From Elymus sibiricus (taxonomy: Eukaryota; Streptophyta; Magnoliopsida; Poales; Poaceae), in NCBI GenBank assembly GCA_039707655.1, contig CM077668.1, positions 399,803,630-399,867,629 on the forward strand: 64,000 nucleotides of DNA. Reading direction: 5' to 3'. A program made the position numbers and the translations under genes. The notes beneath the pieces were generated by a model. The model made no database searches and was not told where the DNA came from. It was given only the letters and a program-made list of their open reading frames with translations. This document shows positions 22,132 through 34,094 of the stretch, piece by piece (within the stretch, counting starts at the first letter, position 1; the number at the start of each line of letters is the position of its first letter).

Positions 22132-22637
22132 GTATTCACATGCAAGACATACATCAAGTGTTCTCAAATCCATAAAAGTATTCGATCCGATAATAGTGAA
22201 ACCTCAAAGGTAAAAACTCAATTCATCACAACAAGATAGAGAGGGAGAAACACCATATGATCCAGCAATATTAACAAAGCTCGCAGTACATCAAGATCGT
22301 GCCAAATAAAGAACACGAGAGAGAGATCAAAGACATAGCTACTAGTAGATACCCTCAGCCCCGAGGGTGAACTACTCCCTCCTCGTCATGGAGACCGACG
22401 GGATGATGAAGATGGCCTCCGGTGATGATTCCCCCCTCCGGCAGGGTGCCAGAAAAGGGCTCCAGATGGGATCTCCTTGGTACAGAGGCTTGCGGCGGCG
22501 TAAAAACTCATCCAGGTTAACTTTCGGGGGTTTCTGAATATATATGATTTTCAGCGTTGGAATCACGCAAAGAGGTGCCACAGGGGGCCCACGAGGCACC
22601 AGGGCGCGCCTGGGGGGGTGGCGCGCCCTGGTGGCTT
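22132..22637 (-). repeat. Family 2 LTR copy 3, remainder (truncated)
   Basis: It continues the LTR interrupted at 15530 and matches copy 2 from about 9956 to 10464. It then stops abruptly after GCCCTGGTGGCTT, leaving out the last ~290 bp of LTR, including its TGATACG end. Confidence 0.85.
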
Positions 22638-22817
22638 TCTACTATGTTCAATCACAAGTCCCTCCAACCAGATGTAGCTCTATTACAGAAGAGTGAACTG
22701 GTTTACTAAATCGCATATCGCCATCGAGCAACACTTTTCATTTCTATCTACAGCATTACAACATTTCTTTCAGTAATCCTGCTAAGTTTTTTTCTGTGTT
22801 GTTTCCGTGTATGTTAA
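22638..22817. other. Short unassigned segment
   Basis: 180 bp between the truncated family 2 LTR and the Angela-type element. It is moderately AT-rich, with no ORF or repeat match elsewhere in the window. It may be host sequence and may correspond to the flank beginning at 31556. Confidence 0.4.
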
Positions 22818-24559
22818 TGATGGAAATATGCCCTAGAGGCTATAATAAAGTTGTTATTATTTTATATTTCCTTGTTCATGATAAAGGTTCATTATTCATG
22901 CTAGAATTGTATTGACCGGAAACTTAAATACATGTGTGAATACATAAACAAATACCGTGTCCCTAGTGAGCCTCTACTAGACTAGCTCGTTGATCAAAGA
23001 TGGTTAAGGTTTCCTAACCATAGACATGAGTTGTCATTTGATAACGGGATCACATCATTAGGAGAATGATGTGATGGACAAGACCCATCCGTTAGCTTAG
23101 CATATGATCGTTCTGTTTATTGCTACTGCTTTCTTGAATGTCAAATACATGTTCCTCAGATCATGAGATCATGCAACTCCCGGATATCGGAGGAATACCT
23201 TGTGTGCTATCAAACGTCACAACGTAACTGGGTGATCATAAAGATGATGTACAGGTATCTCCGAAGGTGTCCATTGAGTTGGCATGGATCGAGACTGGGA
23301 TTTGTCACTCCGTGTTTCGGAGAGGTATCTCTGGGCCCTCTCGGTAATGCACATCATAAGAAGCTTGCAAGCAAAGTGACTAAGGAGTTAGTTACGGGAT
23401 GATGTATTACAGAACGAGTAAAGAGACTTGCCGGTAACGAGATTGAACTAGGTATGGAGATACCGACGATCGAATCTCGGGCAAGTAACATACCGACAGA
23501 CAAAGGGAATTACGTATGTTGTCATTGCGGTTCAACCGATAAGATCTTCGTGGAATATGTAGGAACCAATATGAGCATCCATGTTCCGCTATTGGTTATT
23601 GACCGAAGAGGCGTCTCAGTCATGTCTACATCATTCCCGAACCCGTAGGGTCCGCACGCTTAACGTTCGTTAACGATATAGTGTTATATGAGTTATGTGA
23701 ATTGGTAACCGAATATTGTTCGGAGTCCCAGATGAGATCCCGGACGTCACGAGGAGTCTCGGAATGGTCGAGAGGTAAAGATTTATATATGGGAAGTCAT
23801 ATTTTGGGTTCCGAAAAAAGGTGCAGTTTTTTCGGTATTGTACCGGGAAGCTTCCAGAAGGTTCCGGAGGATTCCGGAGGGGTCCGGAAGTCCACAAGTG
23901 GGTCCACCACGTCCCAAAGGGCTGGCATGGGCTAAGGGGAGGCGCCCTGGCCTTATTGGGCCAGGCGCACCAAGTCCTCAAAAGCCCACGCAGCTAGGGA
24001 AGGAAAAAAGGGAGAGTCCTAGTAGGAATAGGATTGGACTTTGGAGTCCAAGTCCACGTGTGTACTATTCATGGTTGCTGTTCGCGTGGCACTATTCCTT
24101 CTACTCCAAGCCCCTACACATATATAAATAGAGGAGAGGGGGCGCCCCAAAGGAAACAACATTGTCTTAGCCGTGTGCGACGCCCCCCTCCATAGTTCCG
24201 TCCCTCGGTCATATTTTCGCAGTGCTTGGGCGAAGCCCTGCGGAGATAGCATCACCATCACCGTCACCACGCCATCGTGCTGCCGGAACTCATCCACTAC
24301 CTCGCCATCTTGCTGGATCAAGAAGTCGAGGACGTCACCGAGTTGAACGTGTGTTGAACGCGGAGGTGCCGTACGTTCGGTGCTCGGTCGGTTGGATTGT
24401 GAAGTTGTTCGACGACATCAATCGCGTTGTTCTAACGCTTCCGCTTACGGTCTACGAGGGTACGTAGACACACTCCCCCTCTCGTAACTATGCATCTCCA
24501 TGGATAGATCTTGCGTGTGCGTAGAATTTTTTTTGTTTTCCATACAACGTTCCCCAACA
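22818..24559 (+). repeat. 5' LTR of the Angela-type element
   Basis: It starts TGATGGAAATATG and ends TTCCCCAACA. It contains a TATA box near 24121 and is followed by the primer site. Confidence 0.92.
24121..24129 (+). promoter_or_regulatory. TATA box of the Angela-type 5' LTR
   Basis: TATATAAAT lies about 430 bp before the LTR end, with GAGGAGAGGGGGCG after it. The copy in the 3' LTR is at 31117-31125. This layout fits the known LTR promoter of the BARE/Angela group; the transcription start is not visible. Confidence 0.65.
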
Positions 24560-24560
24560 G

Positions 24561-24575
24561 TGGCATCATGAGCCA
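24561..24575 (+). promoter_or_regulatory. Primer binding site (initiator Met tRNA type)
   Basis: TGGCATCATGAGCCA, one base after the LTR end, is the form seen in this Copia group, related to the initiator-Met complement TGGTATCAGAGC. Confidence 0.7.
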
Positions 24576-25796
24576 GGTCTATGCGTAGATGATATGCACG
24601 AGTAGAACACAAAGAGTTGTGGGCGATGATCGTCATACTGCTTACCACCAACGTCTTATTTTGATTCGGCGGTATTGTAAGATGAAGCGGCCCGGACCAA
24701 CCTTACATGTCCACGTACATGAGACCGGTTCCACCGACAGACATGCAACTTGTTTTGCATAAAGGTGGCTGGCGGGTGTCTGTTTCTCCTACTTTAGTTG
24801 AATCGAATTTGACTGCGGCCGGTCCTTGTTGAAGGTTAAAACTGCAAACTTGATAAATCACCGTTGTGGTTTTGTGCTGTAGGTAAGAACGGTTCTTGCT
24901 AGAAGCCCGTAGCAGCCACGTAAAACTTGCAACAACAAAGTAGAGGACGTCTAACTTGTTTTTGCAGGGTATGCTGTGATGTGATATGGTCAAGACATGA
25001 TGTGATATACGTTATTGTATGAGATGATCATGTTTTGTAATTTATCGGCAACCGGCAGGAGCCTTATGGTTGTCTCTTTATTGTATGAAATGCAAGCGCC
25101 ATGTAATTGCTTTACTTTATCACTATGCTTTAGCAATAGTTGTAGAAGCAATAGTTGGCGAGACGACCACGACACAACGATGGAGATCAAGGTGTCGAGC
25201 CGGTGACGATGGAGATCATGACGATGCTTTGGAGATGGAGATCAAAAGCACAAGATGATGGCCATATCATGTCACATATTTTGATTGCATGTGATGTTTA
25301 TCCTTTATGCATCTTATTTTGCTTAGAACGACGGTAGCATTATAAGCTGATCCCTTCACTAAATTTCAAGATAAAAGTGTTCTCCCCGAGTATGCATCGT
25401 TGCTAAAGTTCGTCGTTTCGAAGCATCTCGTGATGATCGGGTGTGATAGATTCTACGTTCACATAAAACGGGTGTAAGCCAGTTTTACACAAGCAGAATA
25501 CTTGGGTTAAACTTGACGAGCCTAGCATGTACAGACATGGTCTCAGAACACCGGAGACCGAAAGGTCGAACATGAGTCATATAGTAGATATGATCAACAT
25601 GGAGATGTTCACCATTGATGACTATCCCATCTCACGTGATGATCGGACATGGGCTAGTTGATTTGGATCATGTAACACTTAGTTAACTTGAGGGATGTTA
25701 ATTTAAGTGGGAGTTCATTAGTAATTTGATTAATTGAACTTAATTTATCATGAACTTAGTCTTGATAGTTTCTTTGCATATCTATGTTGTAGATAA
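24576..25796 (+). other. Leader of the Angela-type element
   Basis: About 1.2 kb between primer site and gag with no convincing ORF. Such long leaders are usual in Angela/BARE elements and carry dimerisation and packaging signals; no specific signal can be located here. Confidence 0.6.
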
Positions 25797-28700
25797 ATGG
25801 CCCGTGCTACTGTTCCGTTGAATTTTAATGCGTTCCTAGAGAAAGCTAAGTTGAAAGATGATGGTAGCAACTACACGGACTGGGTCCGTAACTTGAGGAT
25901 TATCCTCATTGCTGCACAGAAGAATTATGTCCTTGATGCACTGCTAGGTGATGGACCCGCTGCAGGAGCTGCTGCAGACGTTGTGAACGCCTGGCAGGCT
26001 CGATCTGATGACTACTCGATAGTTCAGTGTGCCATGCTCTATGGCTTAGAACCGGGACTGCAAAAGCGTTTTGAACGCCACAGAGCATATGAGATGTTCC
26101 AAGAGCTGAAATTGATATTTCAAGCTAATGCCCGGGTTGAGAGATATGAAGTCTCCAAAAAGTTCTTTAGCTGTAAGATGGAGGAGAACAATTCTGTCAG
26201 TGAACACATACTCAGAATGTCTGGGTACCACAACCACTTGACTCAGCTGGGAATTGATCTTCCGGTTTAGAGTGTTATTGACAGAGTTCTTCAGTCACTG
26301 CTACCAAGCTATAAAGGCTTCGTGATGAACTATAATATGCAAGGGATGGAGAAGACAATTCGCGAGCTCTTCGCGATGCTGAAATCAGCGGAGGTAGAAA
26401 TCAAGAAGGAGCATCAAGTGTTGATGGTTAACAAAACCACTAGTTTCAAGAAAAAGGGCAAGGGAAAGAAGGGGAACTCCAAGAAGAACGGCAAGCAAGT
26501 TGCCGCTCCCACGAAGAAACCCAAAGCTGGACCCAGGCCTGAAACAGAGTGCTTCTATTGCAAAGGGACAGGTCACTGGAAGCGGAACTGCCCCAAGTAT
26601 TTGGCGGATAAGAAGGATGGCAAAGTGAGCAAAGGTATATTTGATATACATGTTATTGATGTGTTCCTCACTAATGCTCGCAGTAGCGCCTGGGTATTTG
26701 ATACTGGTTCGGTTGCTCATATTTGTAACTCGAAACAGGAGCTACGGAATAAGCGAAGATTGGCTAAGGATGAGGTGACGATGCGCGTCGGGAATGGTTC
26801 CAAGGTTGATGTGATCGCCGTCGGCACGCTACCTCTACATCTACCTTCAGGATTAGATTTAGACCTCAATAATTGTTATTTGGTGCCAGCGTTGAGCATG
26901 AACATTATATCTGGATCTTGTTTATTGCGAGATGGTTATTCATTTAAGTCAGAGAATAATGGTTGTTCTATTTATATGAGTAACATCTTTTATGGTCACG
27001 CACCTTTTGTGAATGGTCTATTCTTGTTGAATCTCGATCGTAGTGCTACACATATTCATAATATTGATGCCAAAAGATGCAAAGTTGATAATGATAGTGC
27101 AACATACTTGTGGCACTGCTGTTTAGGTCATATTGGTGTAAAGCGCATGAAGAAACTCCATGCGGATGGACTTTTGGAATCTCTTGATTATGAATCATTT
27201 GATACTTGCGAACCATGCCTCATGGGCAAGATGACTAAAACTCTGTTCTCTGGAACAATGGAGCGAGCTACTGATTTGTTGGACATAATACATACCGATG
27301 TATGCGGTCCGATGAATGTTGAAGCACGCGGCGGGTATCGTTATTTTCTAACCTTCACAGATGATTTGAGTAGATATGGGTATATCTACTTGATGAAACA
27401 CAAGTCTGAAACATTTGAAAAGTTCAAAGAATTTCAGAGTGAAGTAGAGAATCATCGTAACAAGAAAATAAAGTTTCTACGATCTGATCGCGGAGGCGAA
27501 TATTTGAGTTACGAGTTTGGCCTTCATTTAAGAAAATGTGGAATTGTTTCACAACTCACGCCACATGGAACACCACAGCGCAATGGTGTGTCCGAACGTC
27601 GTAACCGTACTTTATTGGATATGGTGCGTTCTATGATGTCTCTTACCGATTTGCCACTATCGTTTTGGGGTTATGCATTAGAGACAGCTGCATTCATGTT
27701 AAATAGGGCACCGTCTAAATCCGTTGAGACGACACCATATGAACTATGGTTTGGCAAGAAACCTAAGCTGTCATTTCTTAAAGTTTGGGGCTGCGATGCT
27801 TATGTGAAAAAGCTTCAACCTGATAAGCTCGAATCCAAAGCGGAGAAGTGCGTCTTCATAGGATACCCTAAAGAAACAATTGGGTACACCTTCTACCACA
27901 GATCCGAAGGCAAGGTCTTTGTTGCCAAGAATGGGTCCTTTCTAGAGAAGGAGTTTCTCTCGAAAGAAGTGAGTGGGAGGAAAGTAGAACTTGATGAGGT
28001 AATTGTACCTTCTCTCTAATTGGAAAGTAGCTCATCAGAGAAAACCGTTCCCGTGATGCCTACACCAATAAGAGAGGAAGATAATGATAAAGATCATGAA
28101 ACTTCAGATCAAGTTACTACTGAACTTCGTAGGTCGACCAGAGTACGTTCCGCACCAGAGTGGTACGGTAATCCTGTTCTGGAAGTTATGTTGTTAGACA
28201 ACAGCGAACCTACGAACTATGAAGAAGCTATGATAAGCCCGGATTCTGACAAATGGCTTGAGGCCATGAAATCTGAGATAGGATCCATGTATGAGAACAA
28301 AGTGTGGACTTTGATGGACTTGCCCGATGATCGGCAAGCCATTGAGAATAAATTCATTTTTAAGAGGAAGACAGATGCTGATGGTAATATCACTGTCTAC
28401 AAAGCTCGACTTGTCGCGAAAGGTTTTCGACCAGTTCAAGGGGTTGACTACGATGAGACTTTCTCACCCGTAGCGATGCTTAAGTCTGTCCGAATCATGT
28501 TAGCAATTGCCGCATTTTATGATTATGAAATCTGGCAAATGGATGTCAAAACTGCATTCCTTAATGGTTTTCTCAAAGAAGAGTTGTATATGATGCAACC
28601 AGAAGGTTTTGTCGATCCTAAGGGTGCTAACAAAGTGTGCAAGCTCCAGCGATCCATCTATGGACTGGTGCAAGCATCTCGGAGTTGGAATATACGCTTT

Positions 28701-29780
28701 TATGAGGTGATCAAAGCATATGGTTTTGTACAGACTTACGGTGAAGCCTGTATTTACAAGAAAGTGAGTGGGAGTTCTGTAGCATTTCTAATATTATATG
28801 TGGATGACATATTGTTGATTGGAAATGATATAGAATTTCTGGATGGCATAAAGGGATACTTGAATAAGAATTTTTCAATGAAAGACCTCGGTGAAGCTGC
28901 TTATATATTGGGCATCACGATCTATAGGGATAGATCAAGACGCTTGATAGGACTTTCACAAAGCACATACCTTGACAAAGTTTTGAAGAAGTTCAAAATG
29001 GATCAGTCAAAGAAAGGGTTCTTGCACGTCTTCCAAGGTGTGAAGTTGAGTCAGACTCAATGCCCGACCACGACAGAAGATATAGAGAAAATGAAAGTCA
29101 TTCCCTATGCCTCAGCCATAGGTTCTATTATGTATGCCATGCTGTGTACCAGACCTGATGTGTGCCTTGCCATAAGTTTGGCAGGGAGGTACCAGAGTAA
29201 TCCAGGAGTGGATCACTGGACAGCGGTTAAGAATATCCCGAAGTACCTGAAAAGGACCAAGGACATGTTTCTCGTTTATGGAGGTGACGAAGAGCTCGTC
29301 GTAAAGGGTTACGTCGATGCAAGCTTTGACACTGATCCGGAGGACTCTAAGTCACAAACCGGATATGTATTTATATTAAATGGTGGAGCTGTCAGTTGGT
29401 GCAGTTCCAAGCAGAGCATCGTGGCGGGATCTACGTGTGAAGCGGAATACATAGCTGCTTCGGAAGCAGCACATGAAGGAGTCTGGATGAAGGAGTTCAT
29501 ATCCGATCTAGGTGTAATACCTAGTGCATCGGGTCCAATGACAATCTTTTGTGACAACACTGGAGCAATTGCCATAGCCAAGGAGCCCACGTTTCACAAG
29601 AAGACCAAACACATCAAGAGACGCTTCAACTCCATTCGTGAATATGTCAAGGATGGAGACATAGAAATTTGCAAAGTACACATGGATCTGAATGTGGCAG
29701 ACCCGTTGACTAAGCCTCTTCCACGAGCAAAACATGATCAGCCCCAAGACTCCATGGGTGTTAGATTCATTACTATGTAA
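25797..29780 (+). pseudogene. gag-pol: gag-pol polyprotein of the Angela-type element, two in-frame stops
   Basis: One frame of 1328 codons, broken by TAG at 26268-26270 (late gag) and TAA at 28017-28019 (between integrase and reverse transcriptase). There are no frameshifts. In order: gag from MARATVPLNFNAFLEKAK; zinc knuckle CFYCKGTGHWKRNC (26550-26591); aspartic protease WVFDTGS (DTG 26700-26708); integrase HHCC residues (27114, 27129, 27207, 27216) and DDE triad (D 27297, D 27486, E 27594); reverse transcriptase with YVDD (28797-28808); RNase H with VDASFD and CEAEYIA. With only two nonsense changes it probably died recently, and its products cannot be made as one polyprotein. It might still be mobilised in trans, since LTRs, primer site and polypurine tract look sound. 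Confidence 0.93.
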
Positions 29781-29800
29781 TCTAGATTATTGACTCTAGT

Positions 29801-29813
29801 GCAAGTGGGAGAC
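29801..29813 (+). promoter_or_regulatory. Polypurine tract of the Angela-type element
   Basis: GCAAGTGGGAGAC lies immediately before the 3' LTR. The same motif (GCAAGTGGGAGTC) precedes the 3' LTR of the other Copia element at 43601-43613. Confidence 0.8.
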
Positions 29814-31555
29814 TGATGGAAATATGCCCTAGAGGAAATAATAAAGTTGTTATTATTTTATATTTCCTTGTTCATGATAAAGGTTTATTATTCATGCTAG
29901 AATTGTATTGACCGGAAACTTAAATACATGTGTGAATACATAAACAAATACCGTGTCCCTAGTGAGCCTCTACTAGACTAGCTCGTTGATCAAAGATGGT
30001 TAAGGTTTCCTAACCATAGACATGAGTTGTCATTTGATAACGGGATCACATCATTAGGAGAATGATGTGATGGACAAGACCCATCCGTTAGCTTAGCATA
30101 TGATCGTTCTGTTTATTGCTACTGCTTTCTTGAATGTCAAATACATATTCCTCAGACCATGAGATCATGCAACTCCCGGATATCGGAGGAATACCTTGTG
30201 TGCTATCAAACGTCACAACGTAACTGGGTGATCATAAAGATGCTCTACAGGTATCTCCGAAGGTGTCCGTTGAGTTGGCATGGATCGAGACTGGGATTTG
30301 TCACTCCGTGTTTCGGAGAGGTATCTCTGGGCCCTCTCGGTAATGCACATCATAAGAAGCTTGCAAGCAAAGTGACTAAGGAGTTAGTTACGGGATGATG
30401 TATTACGGAACGAGTAAAGAGACTTGCCGGTAACGAGATTGAACTAGGTATGGAGATACCGACGATCGAATCTCGGGCAAGTAACATACCGACGGACAAA
30501 GGGAATTACGTATGTTGTCATTGCGGTTCAACTGATAAGATCTTCGTGGAATATGTAGGAACCAATATGAGCATCCAGGTTCCGCTATTGGTTATTGACC
30601 GGAGAGGCATCTCAGTCATGTCTACATCATTCCCGAACCCGTAGGGTCCGCACGCTTAACGTTCGTTAACGATATAGTGTTATATGAGTTATGTGAATTG
30701 GTAACCGAATATTGTTCGGAATCCCGGATGAGATCCAGGACGTCACGAGGAGTCTCGGAATGGTCGAGATGTAAAGATTTATATATGGGAAGTCATATTT
30801 TGGGTTCCAGAAAAAGGTGCAGTTTTTTCGGTATTGTACCGGGAAGCTTCCAGAAGGTTTCGGAGGATTCCGGAGGGGTCCGGAAGTCCACAAGTGGGTC
30901 CACCACGTCCCAAAGGGCTGGCATGGGCTAAGGGGAGGCACCCTAGCCTTATTGGGCCTGGCGCACCAAGTCCTCAAAAGCCCACGCAGCTAGGGAAGGA
31001 AAAAAGGGAGAGTCCTAGTAGGAATAGGATTGGACATTGGAGTCCAAGTCCACGTGTGTACTATTCACAGTTACTGTTCACGTGGCACTATTCCTTCTAC
31101 CCCAAGCCCCTACACATATATAAATAGAGGAGAGGGGGCGCCCCAAAGGACACAACATTGTCTTAGCCGTGTGCGGCGCCCCCCTCCACAGTTTCGTCCC
31201 TCGGTCATATTTTCGCCGTGCTTGGGCGAAGCCCTGCGGAGATAGCATCACCATCACCGTCACCACGCCGTCGTGCTGCCGGAACTCATCCACTACCTCG
31301 CCGTCTTGCTGGATCAAGAAGTCGAGGACATCACCGAGCTGAATGTGTGCTGAACGCGGAGGTGCCGTACGTTTGGTGCTTGGTCGGTTAGATCGTGAAG
31401 TTGTTTGACGACATCAACCGCGTTGTTCTAACGCTTCCACTTACGGTCTACGAGGGTACGTAGACACACTCCCCCTCTCGTAGCTATGCATCTCCATGGA
31501 TAGATCTTGTGTGTGCGTAGAATTTTTTTTGTTTTCCATGCAACGTTCCCCAACA
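29814..31555 (+). repeat. 3' LTR of the Angela-type element
   Basis: 1742 bp, equal in length to the 5' LTR, with only scattered substitutions. It ends TTCCCCAACA at 31555. Confidence 0.92.
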
Positions 31556-32010
31556 GTTTGTGCGTAATAGTTTCTGTATCATGACATGTTTGTTTTCGTA
31601 TTTGAACTAGTTGTGCTAAAGGTAATTTGATTCTATGTCTGTCCGTTTTTCATCTAGTGCTATCTTGTCCACCTTCTCAGCAATGTTCTTACAAGTGTCT
31701 CGTAGTAGAGTATTTTAGTTATCTTTCTGTGGTAGATTTCTTTCTTAGAAGTACATCTATTTACTTTATTTTCTATTGTGCCATGCTGAGAGGTTTCATA
31801 TTTCAAACGAAATTTTGAATCTCCTGTACACCCCCTCTGGTCGATATACTTCGATTCTACAATGATGTTGCATTCACTTGGTATAGGGTTCATGTTAGTT
31901 TCAGATAGAAAGGAAGGAGAGAAACATAGGGCAAGAAGCAACACTGAATTACAACATCAGTTACACTACATAGGGAAACATGCTAAAGTCGCATCTCCAC
32001 TAACATACAA

Positions 32011-32046
<36 letters not shown>

Positions 32047-32182
32047 GATGTGCCACATCAACATTTACCTACAAAATAGTGCTAAGAGACAAATATTGGA
32101 AGGCCTAAGCTATCTCCAGTGCTAATTGTATTTCAATAGCGCGAGACAAAAGTGACAAAGGACGACAAATGCGGAAATTCAC
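31556..32182. other. Low-copy sequence with a (TC)n microsatellite
   Basis: No gene or mobile element recognised. A CT/TC run lies at about 32014-32042. The longest frames here (63-94 codons) show no known motif. Confidence 0.5.
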
Positions 32183-32504
32183 TTTGGCTCATAGGTGTAG
32201 ATGCACCTATTGTCTAAATAGACATTTTAAAAAGTTAAAAAAATCAAGAAAAAATCCCGCGTGTACATCCGGACATTATATGTTCATGAACAAAGTTTCG
32301 GTTGAAAAGGACATTTTTTGTGGCTTGTGTAAAAAAGACAATTTTAGATGCTTGATTATAACTATTCACGTGACATTTTTTTAATCTTTTTTATACATGC
32401 CACAAAAAAATGTTCTTTCTTCGCGAAATTTTGTGTGTGAACATAGAATGTCCCGTTGTACACGCAAAATTATTGTTTGGAATTTTTTAACATTTTTAAA
32501 TGTG

Positions 32505-32561
<57 letters not shown>

Positions 32562-32591
32562 TAATAGGTGTATCTACACCTATGAGCCAAA
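32183..32591. mobile_element. Small inverted-repeat (MITE-like) element with an internal (TA)n tract
   Basis: The left end TTTGGCTCATAGGTGTAGAT... and the right end ...CTACACCTATGAGCCAAA are inverted repeats of about 29 bp, differing at one position. The 409-bp AT-rich body has no ORF of its own. A (TA)n run occupies about 32506-32558. No convincing target duplication could be fixed, so the superfamily is undecided. Confidence 0.7.
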
Positions 32592-33568
32592 ACACCACTC
32601 CCGGTTTTGACTTTTGATCCATGAAGCCTGCATGTCCGCTTAACTGTGCCACCCCGCATATGTCGATTACCGTGCCCACACATAATGTAATTCTATTTCA
32701 AGGGCAACTACTGATTCAAAGTTGTTCTCGCGATCTCGATAGAATTTTCTCCAGCCTATCTCACTAACAATTTTATCGGTGACTTTCACCTAATATGCGG
32801 TAGCTATTTTTCTTTTGCAAAATGTTTCATAAATAATTTTAAGTTGTCATATGTTTTTCATTATTTAGACTACATAGAATCGTTTCATTCAGGCCACTAA
32901 AGTTTTTGATTCAACATACACAAAAAATACATAAAATATATTGCTTATCTTGTGAACACATAAATATGTTTCTTATTGTGCAACACTTCGTTTAATCGAC
33001 AAGGATTTTTTTCTTCATACTAGAAGTTATTTTTATTTGAGTATACAAAAAAAATCATATTGTGCAAGAAATTGTTCCATCAACATGGCCTTTTGTTTCA
33101 AACTAGTAGATTGTTTGATCTAGCATTTATTCATCAACATGATTTTTTGTTCCATACAAGAAGTTCCTTGTTATTTCATCATGGAAGGAATAGTTGACCT
33201 TATTGTGCAATACTTTGTTCCATGAATATTATTTAATGTAATGCAATGTAAATGGTATCATTATGTAACTTGAATGGTATAGATTCATTATTAGCAAATG
33301 TGATTGGTTTCATATAGCTTTTCATCACAAGCTCCTTTTCTTAAAGTAATTCAATTATCGTGCCTTCTTTGCTTAAAGTAATCCAATTTTTTTTTGCAAT
33401 GATAATGTAATCAAATCCTAATAATGAAGAATCAATATAGAGTAATTGCATGAAGCCAACTCTAGTGTTGATAGCATTTCCTTGATGGCATGAGAAAGAA
33501 GCGACATGTGGTGACATATCCATCTTTTAACTAGTTTGACTTTTGATACCCTGCCCGCGCAGGATGTT
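32592..33568. other. Unassigned AT-rich sequence
   Basis: About 980 bp with no supported ORF, RNA gene or repeat match elsewhere in the window. Confidence 0.4.
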
Positions 33569-34094
33569 TGATGACCCACAAGTATAGGGGATCAATCGTA
33601 GTCCTTTCGATAAGTATGAGTGTCGAACCCAACGAGGAGCAGAAGGAAATGACAAGCGGTTTTCAGCAAGGTATTCTCTGCAAGTACTAAAAGTAGCGGT
33701 AACAGATAGTTTCGGTAGCAAGATAATTCATAACAAGTTACAAGTAACAAGTATAATAAAGTGCAGCAAGGTGGCCCAATCCTTTTTATAGCAAAGGACA
33801 AGCTGGAACGAACTCGTATAATAAGCAAAGCGTTCTCGAGGACACATGGGAATTTCATCTAGTCACTTTCATCATGACAAGACTTCTCCCATGTCCTCAA
33901 GAACAAAAGTAACTACTCATAAATCATATTCATGTTCAAGATCAGAGGGGTATTGAATAGCATTAAGGATCTAAACATATAATCTTCCACCAAATAAACC
34001 AACTAGCATCAACTACAAGATGTAATCAACACTACTAGCAACCCATAGGTACCAATCTGAGGTTTTGGGACAAAGATTGAATACAAGAGATGAA
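33569..34094 (-). repeat. LTR fragment of an unnamed Triticeae LTR family
   Basis: It begins TGATGACCCACAAGTATAGG, an LTR end as read on plus, meaning the LTR is on the minus strand. It runs unbroken to 34094, where another LTR begins, so it was probably interrupted by that insertion. No continuation is visible to the right. Confidence 0.6.

Larger units (their letters stand above)
4115..22637 (-). mobile_element. Family 2 non-autonomous LTR retrotransposon in tandem LTR-int-LTR-int-LTR form
   Basis: On the plus strand: partial LTR 4115-5001, interior 5002-9071, complete LTR 9072-10751, second interior 10752-14694, and third LTR 14695-15530 resuming at 22132 and ending at 22637. All parts are in minus orientation. 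Each interior has a primer-site sequence on its right, a polypurine tract (GCATCCCCAAGCTT as read on plus) on its left, and one ORF next to the primer site. The two interiors are near-copies. Sharing the central LTR is what unequal recombination between LTRs, or insertion of one copy into another's LTR end, would produce. The first and third LTRs are interrupted by elements A and B. Confidence 0.85.
22818..31555 (+). mobile_element. Full-length Angela/BARE-type Copia retrotransposon
   Basis: An 8738-bp element with LTRs of identical length (1742 bp) that are nearly identical by eye. The start TGATGGAAATATGCCCTAGA is close to the TGTTGGAAATATGCCC of Triticeae Angela/WIS/BARE LTRs. The interior has the order gag, protease, integrase, reverse transcriptase, RNase H, which defines Ty1-Copia. 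The flanking pentamers are GTTAA (left) and GTTTG (right), so the target duplication is imperfect. Two in-frame stops make it non-autonomous. LTR similarity suggests recent insertion. Confidence 0.9.

Noticed and set aside
32470..32683. Frames containing long Tyr-Ile repeats
   Set aside because: These are translations of the (TA)n microsatellite.
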